The notes beneath the pieces were generated by a model, which was not told the origin of the DNA, ran no database searches, and worked only from the letters and a program-made list of their open reading frames with translations. A program made the position numbers and the translations under genes. A stretch of 16,172 bases of DNA, from positions 1-16,172 of the forward strand of contig DATJNS010000485.1 of NCBI GenBank assembly GCA_035507915.1, written 5' to 3'. Positions 6,702 through 13,461 of the stretch are shown in pieces. The DNA is from JACQAI01 sp035507915 (GTDB taxonomy: Bacteria > Pseudomonadota > Alphaproteobacteria > Elsterales > Elsteraceae). The first letter of the stretch is position 1. Each line of letters begins with the position of its first letter.

Positions 6702-7217
6702 TCAGCTCGCTTTGATCTCGATCTTCTTCTGCTGCTTCTGCGACTCGACGGTCTTGGGCAGGGTCACGGTCAGCACGCCGTTCTCGAAGCTCGCCGCGAT
6801 CTTGTCGCGGTCGATGCCGGGCGGCAGGGCGAACGACCGCTGGAACGAGCCGTAGCGGCGCTCGGACACGTGATAGTCCTTGTCCGTCTGCTCCTTCTGC
6901 TCGCGCTTCTCGCCCTTGAGCGTGACGGTGTGCTCGCTGAGATTGACCTCGATCTCCTTCTCGCTCATGCCGGGCAGCTCGGCGGTGATGCGATAGGCCT
7001 TGTCGTCCTCGGCGACGTCGACCGCCGGGCTGGGCGCGAACGAGGTGTCGAACGCCGGCATGTCGAACGCGCGCCGCAGCGACGGAAAGCCGAAGCCCTT
7101 CGACATCCGCTCGAACATGCGGTCGATCTCGTCGTGGAAGCCCTGCCACTGGTCGCTCGGCCGACGCATGGGCGCGGACGCGGTCTGCTTGCTGACGGGA
7201 ACCGGAGTATCGGGCAT
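6702..7217 (-). CDS. Small heat-shock protein, Hsp20/alpha-crystallin family
   Basis: ATP-independent holdase chaperone of 171 residues. The N-terminal arm (1-62) contains DEIDRMFERMSKGFGFPS, typical of class A bacterial Hsp20. The alpha-crystallin domain spans about 63-155, including AYRITAELPGMSEKEIEV and the signature ASFENGVLTVTLPK (142-155). The C-terminal tail carries the I-x-I anchor IEI (166-168) needed for oligomer assembly. The ATG at 7217 has a strong AGGAGG about 10 bases upstream, the best ribosome site of the minus-strand cluster, suggesting high expression. It is the first gene of an operon with the CBS protein and the site-2 protease and is preceded by a FixK-like box. No sigma-32-like or ROSE-type element was recognised upstream, so oxygen limitation rather than heat may be the main trigger. 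Confidence 0.95.
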   Translation of the reverse strand: MPDTPVPVSKQTASAPMRRPSDQWQGFHDEIDRMFERMSKGFGFPSLRRAFDMPAFDTSFAPSPAVDVAEDDKAYRITAELPGMSEKEIEVNLSEHTVTLKGEKREQKEQTDKDYHVSERRYGSFQRSFALPPGIDRDKIAASFENGVLTVTLPKTVESQKQQKKIEIKAS

Positions 7218-7253
7218 GGGTCAGTCCTCCTTTCCAGTACGATGGACGGCGAA

Positions 7254-7259
7254 ACACTG
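7254..7259 (-). promoter_or_regulatory. Candidate -10 element of the hsp20 operon
   Basis: CAGTGT on the minus strand starts exactly 22 bases after the FixK-like box at 7282-7295, the same spacing and the same CA-N3-T form as the other candidate promoters here. The implied transcription start is near 7247, about 30 bases before the ATG. Confidence 0.45.
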
Positions 7260-7281
7260 CGCCGTCCGGGGCGCCCGCACC

Positions 7282-7295
7282 TTGCGCTAGATCAA
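7282..7295. promoter_or_regulatory. FixK2-type binding site upstream of the hsp20-CBS-protease operon
   Basis: TTGCGCTAGATCAA departs from the strict FNR consensus in one half but fits the looser FixK2 pattern TTG[A/C]-N6-[T/G]CAA. It lies 13 bases beyond the USP stop codon and 64 bases before the hsp20 ATG. It is the weakest of the four sites, but its position and the -10 spacing support it. Confidence 0.62.
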
Positions 7296-7308
7296 CTGCG
7301 CGCGCCGC

Positions 7309-8187
7309 TCAGTGGACCAGCAGCACCGGCATCGCGGCGTGATGCAGGATGTGGTGGGTGGCGCCGCCGAACACCATCTGGCGCACCCGGCCGTGGGTGT
7401 AGGCGCCCATGATCAGGAAGCTCGCGTCGACCGACTGGGCGGCCTTCAGGAGCTCGGCGCCGATCGCCTCGCCCGACGCCTTGGACGCGCCGAACGACAG
7501 GACCTGGGCCTTGACGCCGTGCCAGGCGAGCAGCTCGACGGCATCGTTGGGAAACGCCGCGGCGCGATGGCTCTCGGCGCGGCAGAACACGTGCAGCGTC
7601 TCGAAGCGCGGCAGCAGCGCCAGGGTCGCGGCGAGCGCGCGGTTGGCCTCGTGGCTGCCGTTCCACGCCACCACCGCGTGGCGGAACGGGTCGGCCGGCA
7701 GCCGCGCGGGCGCCGTGACGACCGGGCGCGCGGCGCCGAACAGCGCGGTCTCGAGCAGCTCCTGCTCGGGCCCGGGCTCGCTCTGCAGCGCCGGGCACAC
7801 GACCAGGTCGGCGCGCGCGGCGGCCTGCATCACGGTCTGGTCGCGCATGCCGGTCTCCTCGCGCCAGCCGCCGGTGACGTGCGGGTAGGGATCGGGCTTG
7901 ACCGCCTCGGCGACGGCATGCGCGGCGCGCCAGGCGTCGAAGGTGCCGCGGGCGCGCTCGCTGCCCTCGCGGCCCTCGCGCTCGAGCTGCTCCATGATCG
8001 GGCCGATCGCGACCATGTCGGCGCCGGTCCCCATGCCGGCATAGGCGATCGCCTCGCGCGGATCGCGCCGCGCATAGAGGGCCTCGACATGGGCGTCGGT
8101 CGGCCGGGCGAGCGCCAGCGCGAGGTCGAGCGCCGCCCGGTCGATCGGCGCGGCGGTCATCGGCACCAGGACGGATTTGAGCGACAT
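7309..8187 (-). CDS. Universal stress protein, tandem UspA domains
   Basis: A 292-residue cytosolic protein made of two Usp folds, about 1-145 and 146-292. The C-terminal half keeps an ATP-binding-type loop (MGAYTHGRVRQMVFGG, G-x(4)-GR spacing, then ATHHIL) and begins with HAVVAWNGSHEANRAL. The N-terminal half starts MSLKSVLVPMTAAP and has lost a clear glycine loop, so probably only the second domain binds nucleotide. Tandem Usps are common among low-oxygen and dormancy genes. ATG 8187 has AGGAGG about 8 bases upstream. The gene diverges from the HlyD gene across a 171-bp gap holding a perfect FNR/FixK-type site. No terminator follows it, so read-through into hsp20 is possible. Confidence 0.93.
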   Translation of the reverse strand: MSLKSVLVPMTAAPIDRAALDLALALARPTDAHVEALYARRDPREAIAYAGMGTGADMVAIGPIMEQLEREGREGSERARGTFDAWRAAHAVAEAVKPDPYPHVTGGWREETGMRDQTVMQAAARADLVVCPALQSEPGPEQELLETALFGAARPVVTAPARLPADPFRHAVVAWNGSHEANRALAATLALLPRFETLHVFCRAESHRAAAFPNDAVELLAWHGVKAQVLSFGASKASGEAIGAELLKAAQSVDASFLIMGAYTHGRVRQMVFGGATHHILHHAAMPVLLVH

Positions 8188-8267
8188 GTCGTGCCTCCTT
8201 TGAGGTCTTCGGGAGCCGAGGGCTCGGTGTTACGCGCCCTGGTTACCACGCCGCGCGAGGTCCGAAC

Positions 8268-8281
8268 TTGACGCACGTCAA
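8268..8281. promoter_or_regulatory. FNR/FixK-type binding site shared by divergent usp and hlyD promoters
   Basis: TTGACGCACGTCAA is a perfect TTGAC-N4-GTCAA dyad (six-base arms TTGACG and CGTCAA). It lies in the 171-bp gap between the USP gene (start 8187, minus) and the HlyD gene (start 8359, plus). Toward hlyD a CACACT hexamer follows after 22 bases. Toward usp the equivalent position reads TAACCA. One site could therefore activate both directions. Confidence 0.78.
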
Positions 8282-8303
8282 AGCCGGCGCCGGTGCTGCA
8301 CCG

Positions 8304-8309
8304 CACACT
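8304..8309 (+). promoter_or_regulatory. Candidate -10 element of the hlyD-ABC exporter operon
   Basis: CACACT lies 22 bases after the FNR/FixK-like box and has the same CA-N3-T form seen at the two minus-strand promoters. The implied transcription start is near 8316, giving a leader of about 43 bases before the ATG at 8359. Confidence 0.42.
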
Positions 8310-8358
8310 CGCGACGGCTGGCGGGGATGCGGGCCTGCGGCCGAGGAGTAGGACTGAT

Positions 8359-9480
8359 ATGACGATGACGAACCCCCAGGAAACCGACACCGCGCCGCGG
8401 CTCGAGGCCGCGAGCCCGCCGTCGCCGCCCGCCGGGCTGCCCGCGGTCGTGCCGGAGACGCCGGCGCGCCCGCCGCGGCGCCCGCGCCCGCGCGCGCTGC
8501 TCGCCCTCCTGCTCGTGATCCCGCTCGGGCTCGGCGCCGGCTACTACTGGTGGCAGCAGGCGCGCCACGCGCTGCCGCCCGGCATCGCCCTGGGCAACGG
8601 CCGGCTCGAGGCCGACGAGATCGACATCGACACCAAGTTCGCCGGCCGGATCGCCGAACGGCTGGTCGACGAGGGCGACGTCGTCAAGGCCGGCCAGGTG
8701 GTCGCGCGCATGGACACGCGCGACCTCGAGGCCTCGCTGGCGAAATCGGAGGCGCAGGTGCGCCAGGCCCAGCGCGCGCTCGACGAGGCGCGCTCGAACC
8801 TCGAGCAGCAGCAGACCCAGGTGACGTTCGCCAAGCAGGAGCTCGACCGCACCGCGACCCTGCTCAAGCAGGGCTACGCGACCCACGAGCTGTTCGACCA
8901 GCGGCGCCAGCAGCTCGACGGCGCCAACGCCATGCTGTCGGCGGCGTCGGCGCGCATCGGCGAGGCCGAGCACGCGCTCGCGGCGGCCCAGCACGACGCC
9001 GAGCTCTATCGCGTCAACATCGCCGACAACCTGCTGGTCGCGCCGACCGACGGGCGCATCCAGTACCGCCTCGCCAACGTCGGCGAGGTGTTGCCCGCCG
9101 GCGGCAAGGTCTACACCATGCTGGACACTTCGTACGTCTACATGGAGATCTATCTGGCGACCGCCGACGCCGGGCGGGTCAAGATCGGCACCGACGCGCG
9201 CATCGTGCTCGACGCGCTGCCCGACCGGCCGATCCCCGCCAAGGTCTCGTATCTGGCGACCCAGGCGCAGTTCACGCCCAAGGCCGTCGAGACCAAGAGC
9301 GAGCGCGACAAGCTGATGTTCCGCGTCAAGGTGCGGGTCGATCCCGAGCTCGCGCGCGCGCACGCCGACGCCGTGCGCACCGGCCTACCGGGTGTCGCCT
9401 ACGTGCGCCTCGACCCCGCTGTGGCGTGGCCGGCGCCGCTCGAGCCGCACGGCGCCGCCGCGCCCGCCGCCGCGCGCTGA
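8359..9480 (+). CDS. HlyD-family membrane fusion protein (periplasmic adaptor)
   Basis: A 373-residue adaptor that would link an inner-membrane ABC exporter to the periplasm or an outer-membrane channel. A proline-rich cytoplasmic tail (1-45) precedes one membrane helix (about 46-65). Then come a split lipoyl-like domain (first half DIDTKFAGRIAERLVDEGDVVKAGQVVARMD, second half around LLVAPTDGRIQYRLANVGEVLPAGG) flanking a long coiled-coil hairpin (about 122-205, rich in A, Q, E and R), and a beta-barrel region to the end. ATG 8359 has GGAG about 10 bases and AGGA 5 bases upstream; an in-frame ATG at 8365 is possible. The three-gene order matches E. coli yhiI-rbbA-yhhJ. The substrate is unknown. 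A TolC-type partner gene is not in the window. Confidence 0.92.
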   Translation: MTMTNPQETDTAPRLEAASPPSPPAGLPAVVPETPARPPRRPRPRALLALLLVIPLGLGAGYYWWQQARHALPPGIALGNGRLEADEIDIDTKFAGRIAERLVDEGDVVKAGQVVARMDTRDLEASLAKSEAQVRQAQRALDEARSNLEQQQTQVTFAKQELDRTATLLKQGYATHELFDQRRQQLDGANAMLSAASARIGEAEHALAAAQHDAELYRVNIADNLLVAPTDGRIQYRLANVGEVLPAGGKVYTMLDTSYVYMEIYLATADAGRVKIGTDARIVLDALPDRPIPAKVSYLATQAQFTPKAVETKSERDKLMFRVKVRVDPELARAHADAVRTGLPGVAYVRLDPAVAWPAPLEPHGAAAPAAAR

Positions 9481-9494
9481 GCGCCGAGGCGCGC

Positions 9495-12308
9495 GTGGAC
9501 GCGGCCGTCGAGACCGTTGCCGGATCGGGCGCGGAGTCGGGCGCGGTCGCCGCGCTCGCGCGCGTGTCGCATCGCTACGGCAAGACGGCGGCGCTCGACG
9601 ACGTGACCTTGGCGCTGCCGGCGGGCCGGGTGGTCGGGCTGATCGGGCCCGACGGCGTCGGCAAATCGACCCTGCTGGGGCTGATCGCCGGCGCGCGCCG
9701 CATCCAGGCCGGCACGGTGCGCGTGCTCGGCGGCGACATGGCCGACGCACGCCACCGCAACGACGTGTGCCCGGCGATCGCCTACATGCCGCAGGGTCTC
9801 GGCCGCAACCTCTATCCCGACCTCAGCGTGCGCGAGAACATCGCGTTCTTCGCGCGCATGTTCGGCCAGGCGCGCGCCGAGCGCGACCGGCGCACCGACG
9901 CGCTGCTCGACCGCACCGGGCTGGCGCCGTTCGGCGACCGGCCGGCCAAGAAGCTGTCGGGCGGCATGCGCCAGAAGCTCGGCCTGTGCTGCGCGCTGAT
10001 CCACGATCCCGATCTCCTGATCCTCGACGAGCCGACCACCGGCGTCGATCCGTTGTCGCGCCGCCAGTTCTGGGAGCTGATCGGCGGCATGCACGCGCAG
10101 CGCCCGGCGATGAGCGTGGTGATCGCGACCGCCTACATGGAGGAGGCCGCGCGCTTCGACTGGCTGGTCGCCATGGACGGCGGCAAGCTGCTGGCGACCG
10201 GCACGCCGCAGGACCTGATCCGCCGCACCGGCGCCGCCAATCTCGAGGACGCCTTCGTCGCGCTCCTGCCTGCGGCGCGCAGCGCCGGCCACCAGGCGTT
10301 CGTGGTGCCGCCGCGCACCGTGCATGACGGGCCGCCCGTGATCGTCGCGCGCGAGCTGACGCGCCGCTTCGGCGACTTCAAGGCGGTCGACCGCGTGAGC
10401 TTCACGATCGAGCGCGGCGAGATCTTCGGCTTCGTCGGCTCGAACGGTTGCGGCAAGACGACGACCAGGAAGATGCTGACCGGGCTCCTGCCGCCGAGCG
10501 AGGGCTCGGCGCTGCTGTTCGGCCAGCCGGTGTCGGCCGGCGACATCGCGGCGCGCCGGCGCGTCGGCTACATGTCGCAGTCCTTCTCGCTCTACACCGA
10601 GCTGACGGTGAGCCAGAACCTGCTGCTGCACGCGCGGCTGTTCCAGCTGCCGGCCGGGCGCGTCAAGCCGCGCATCGCCGAGCTGGTCGGCCAGTGCGGG
10701 CTCGGCGCGCATCTCGAGCAGAAGGCCGGCGACCTGCCGCTCGGCATCCGCCAACGCCTGTCGCTCGCGGTCGCCGTGATCCACGAGCCCGAGATGCTGA
10801 TCCTCGACGAGCCGACCTCGGGCGTCGATCCGCTGGCGCGCGACCGCTTCTGGGCGCTCCTGGTCGATCTGTCGCGGCGCCAGGGCGTCACGATCTTCGT
10901 GTCGACCCACTTCATGAACGAGGCGACGCGCTGCGACCGCGTCGCGCTGATGGACGCCGGCCAGGTGCTGGCGACCGGCACGCCCGTCGAGCTGGTGGCG
11001 GCGCGCGGCGCCGCGACGCTCGAGGACGCCTTCGTCGACTACCTGGCGGCCCGCGCCGGCGCCAGCGCCGGCGCATCGGTCGGGCATGCCGGCGCCGGCG
11101 CATCGATCGGGCGCGCCGCGCCGATCGTCGGCGAGCGCGCGCCGGGCGCGCCGCTGCCGCCGTCGTCGGCCTTCAGCCTGCGCCGGCTGACCGCGTTCAC
11201 GATCCGCGAGGGCCTGGAGGCGCTGCGCGACCCGATCCGGCTCGCCTTCGCGCTGTTCGGCACCGTGTTCCTCCTGTTCCTGTTCGGCGCCGGCATCACG
11301 GCCGACGTCGATCACCTGACCTACGCCGCGCTCGACCGCGACAACACGCCGGAGAGCCGCGCCTATCTCGAGGAGTTCCGCGGCTCGAGCTATTTCGTCG
11401 AGCGCCCGCCGGTCGGCGACTACGAGGACTTCGCGGCGCGCATGAAGAGCGGCGAGCTCCGGCTGGTCATCGAGCTGCCGCCCAACTTCGGGCGCGACGT
11501 CAAGAAGGGCGCGCCCGCCGAGGTCGCCGCCTGGATCGACGGCGCCATGCCGTTCCGCGCCGAGACCATCCGGGGCTACGCCGAGGGCGTGCACACGCAC
11601 TACCTCGCCGATCTCGCCGCCGAGCGCCAGGGCGAGCAGCGCAACGACCGCGCGGCGCCGGCGCCCGCGACCATCGAGACGCGCTTCCGCTACAACCAGT
11701 CGTTCGACTCGGTCTACGCCATGGTGCCGAACAGCATCGCGCTGCTGCTCGTGCTGATCCCCGGCATCCTGATGGCGCTCGCCATCGTGCGCGAGAAGGA
11801 GCTGGGCCCGATCACCAACCTCTACGTCACGCCGGCGACGCGGCTCGAGTTCCTGCTCGGCAAGCAGCTGCCCTACATCGCCATCGCGATGCTGAACTTC
11901 GCCGCCATGTTCCTGGTCGCGACCCTGTTCTTCCAGGTGCCGCTCAAGGGCAGCTTCGCGGCGCTGCTGCTGGGCGCGCTGCTCTACGTCACGACCTCGA
12001 CCAGCCTCGGCATGCTGGTCTCCGCCTTCACGCGCACCCAGATCGCCGCCCTGTTCGGCACCGCGATCCTGACCTCGGTGATCGGCACGCAGTTCTCCGG
12101 CATGCTGACGCCGGTGTCGACCCTGCAGGGCGCGCCCTGGGTCATGGGCCACATCTTCCCGATGACCTATTTCCTGCGCGTCATCGTCGGCGCCTTCACC
12201 AAGGGCCTGGGTTTCGCGGAGCTCGCCGGCAGCCTCGCGGCGCTGGCGCTCTTCATCCCGGCGCTGCTCGCGCTCAGCCACCTCCTGCTGTCGAGCCAGG
12301 AGCGCTGA
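9495..12308 (+). CDS. rbbA: RbbA-type ABC transporter: two ATPase domains fused to an ABC-2 permease
   Basis: A 937-residue fusion (E. coli RbbA is about 911). Nucleotide-binding domain 1 has Walker A GPDGVGKST (51-59), signature LSGGMRQ (154-160) and Walker B LLILDEPTTG (174-183), but Tyr replaces the switch histidine (ATAYMEEA). Domain 2 has Walker A GSNGCGKTT (315-323), a degenerate signature LPLGIRQ (414-420), Walker B MLILDEP (434-440) and a normal STH H-loop (470-472). From about 560 follows an ABC-2 permease: one helix (583-602), a long periplasmic loop, then five helices. RbbA was described as a ribosome-associated ATPase, but the context here (adaptor upstream, permease downstream) argues for export. 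No ATG fits; GTG 9495 with GAGG close upstream, 14 bp after the hlyD stop, is the best start. A 27-bp in-frame tandem repeat lies in the ATPase-permease linker. Confidence 0.9.
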   Translation: MDAAVETVAGSGAESGAVAALARVSHRYGKTAALDDVTLALPAGRVVGLIGPDGVGKSTLLGLIAGARRIQAGTVRVLGGDMADARHRNDVCPAIAYMPQGLGRNLYPDLSVRENIAFFARMFGQARAERDRRTDALLDRTGLAPFGDRPAKKLSGGMRQKLGLCCALIHDPDLLILDEPTTGVDPLSRRQFWELIGGMHAQRPAMSVVIATAYMEEAARFDWLVAMDGGKLLATGTPQDLIRRTGAANLEDAFVALLPAARSAGHQAFVVPPRTVHDGPPVIVARELTRRFGDFKAVDRVSFTIERGEIFGFVGSNGCGKTTTRKMLTGLLPPSEGSALLFGQPVSAGDIAARRRVGYMSQSFSLYTELTVSQNLLLHARLFQLPAGRVKPRIAELVGQCGLGAHLEQKAGDLPLGIRQRLSLAVAVIHEPEMLILDEPTSGVDPLARDRFWALLVDLSRRQGVTIFVSTHFMNEATRCDRVALMDAGQVLATGTPVELVAARGAATLEDAFVDYLAARAGASAGASVGHAGAGASIGRAAPIVGERAPGAPLPPSSAFSLRRLTAFTIREGLEALRDPIRLAFALFGTVFLLFLFGAGITADVDHLTYAALDRDNTPESRAYLEEFRGSSYFVERPPVGDYEDFAARMKSGELRLVIELPPNFGRDVKKGAPAEVAAWIDGAMPFRAETIRGYAEGVHTHYLADLAAERQGEQRNDRAAPAPATIETRFRYNQSFDSVYAMVPNSIALLLVLIPGILMALAIVREKELGPITNLYVTPATRLEFLLGKQLPYIAIAMLNFAAMFLVATLFFQVPLKGSFAALLLGALLYVTTSTSLGMLVSAFTRTQIAALFGTAILTSVIGTQFSGMLTPVSTLQGAPWVMGHIFPMTYFLRVIVGAFTKGLGFAELAGSLAALALFIPALLALSHLLLSSQER
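11065..11112 (+). repeat. Two copies of a 21-bp unit at 27-bp period inside the RbbA-type gene
   Basis: The 21-base unit at 11065-11085 recurs at 11092-11112 with one mismatch (a GTC codon becomes ATC). The 27-bp period equals nine codons, so the frame is kept. It encodes AGASVG then AGASIG in a flexible Ala/Gly linker between the second ATPase domain and the permease. Slippage duplication in a low-constraint linker is the simplest explanation. Confidence 0.75.
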
Positions 12309-12312
12309 GCCG

Positions 12313-13461
12313 ATGCAGACGCTCAGGAACATCTTCTGGCTCGGCACCAAGGAGCTGCGCAGCTTCCTGAGCGACTGGGTGCTGATCGGCCTGGTGATCT
12401 GGTCGTTCTCGTTCTCGGTCTACACCCAGGCGCAGAGCAACGTGCAGGAGCTGCACAACGCCGCGATCGCGATCGTCGACGAGGACGGCTCGCGGCTGTC
12501 GCGCCGGCTCGCGGCGGCGTTCCTGCCGCCCGAGTTCAAGGTGCCGGCGATGATCGCGGAGCGCGACGTCGATCGCGTGATGGACACCGCGCAGTACACC
12601 TTCGTGATCGACGTGCCGCCGCATTTCGAGCGCGACGTGATGGCCGGCCGCCAGCCGGCGCTCCAGGTCATCGTCGACGCCACCGCCATGATGCAGGCCG
12701 GCATCGGCGCCAGCGAGATGCAGCAGATCCTGACCACCGAGATCGGCAATTTCGTGACGCGCAACGAGGGCGCCTATATCGATCTCGCTCAGGGCACGCC
12801 GGTCACGCCGATCACCCAGGCGGTGCGCGTCGCCTTCAACCCCAACGTCACGACGGCGTGGTTCACCGGCGTGATGGCGATCATCACCGGCGTCATCACC
12901 CTGGGCATCATCCTGGCCGGCGCCGCGGTCGTGCGCGAGCGCGAGCACGGCACCCTGGATCACCTGCTCGTGATGCCGGTCACGCCGTTCGAGATCGCCA
13001 TGGCGAAGGTGTGGGCCAACGCGCTCGTCATCACGCTCGCGGTCGGGCTGTCGCTGTCGCTGGTGGTGCGCGTGCTGCTCGGCATTCCGGTCGCCGGCTC
13101 GGTGCCGCTGTTCATGTGCGGCGTGGCGATCTTCCTGTTCTTCACCACCGCGATCGGGCTGTTCCTCGGCACGGTGGTGCGCTCGATGCCGCAGCTCGGG
13201 CTGCTCTTCATCCTGGTCGCCATCCCGATGATGTTGCTGTCGGGCGCCAACACGCCGGTCGAGAGCATGCCGCCGACGCTGCGCGCCGTCATGGCGTTCT
13301 CGCCGGCGACCCACTTCGTGTCGTTCGCCCAGGCGATCCTCTACCGCGGCGCCGGCTTCGCCATCGTGTGGCCCGAGTTCCTCGCGGTCGGCGCCATGGG
13401 CGCGCTGTTCCTCGGGCTCGCGCTGCTGCGCTTCCGCAAGGTCACCGAGCAGACGGTGTGA
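12313..13461 (+). CDS. ABC-2 family permease, YhhJ-like
   Basis: A 382-residue inner-membrane permease with ABC-2 topology: one helix near residues 20-38 (SDWVLIGLVIWSFSFSVYT), a periplasmic domain of about 130 residues, then five or more helices (about 182-205, 235-258, 263-285, 292-315, 350-372). The cytoplasmic loop VVREREHGTLDHLLVMPVTPFEIAMAKV is the typical ABC-2 motif that contacts the ATPase. It would pair with the permease half of the RbbA-type protein, matching E. coli yhhJ. ATG 12313 is 4 bp past the previous stop, with AGGAG overlapping that gene's end, so the two are translationally coupled. Its last 20 bases overlap the end of the convergent TetR gene. The transported substrate cannot be inferred. 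Confidence 0.92.
   Translation: MQTLRNIFWLGTKELRSFLSDWVLIGLVIWSFSFSVYTQAQSNVQELHNAAIAIVDEDGSRLSRRLAAAFLPPEFKVPAMIAERDVDRVMDTAQYTFVIDVPPHFERDVMAGRQPALQVIVDATAMMQAGIGASEMQQILTTEIGNFVTRNEGAYIDLAQGTPVTPITQAVRVAFNPNVTTAWFTGVMAIITGVITLGIILAGAAVVREREHGTLDHLLVMPVTPFEIAMAKVWANALVITLAVGLSLSLVVRVLLGIPVAGSVPLFMCGVAIFLFFTTAIGLFLGTVVRSMPQLGLLFILVAIPMMLLSGANTPVESMPPTLRAVMAFSPATHFVSFAQAILYRGAGFAIVWPEFLAVGAMGALFLGLALLRFRKVTEQTV

Noticed and set aside
6712..6725. FNR-like TTGATCTCGATCTT
   Set aside because: Its second half matches poorly, and it lies within the hsp20 coding end (the KIEIK codons), where lysine and isoleucine codons create it.
9399..12350. A 983-codon open frame on the minus strand opposite the RbbA-type gene
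   Set aside because: It is antisense to a gene with clear ABC motifs, is composed of R, A, G, D, E, H and Q-rich low-complexity sequence and has no recognisable domain. Long shadow frames are expected at this GC content.
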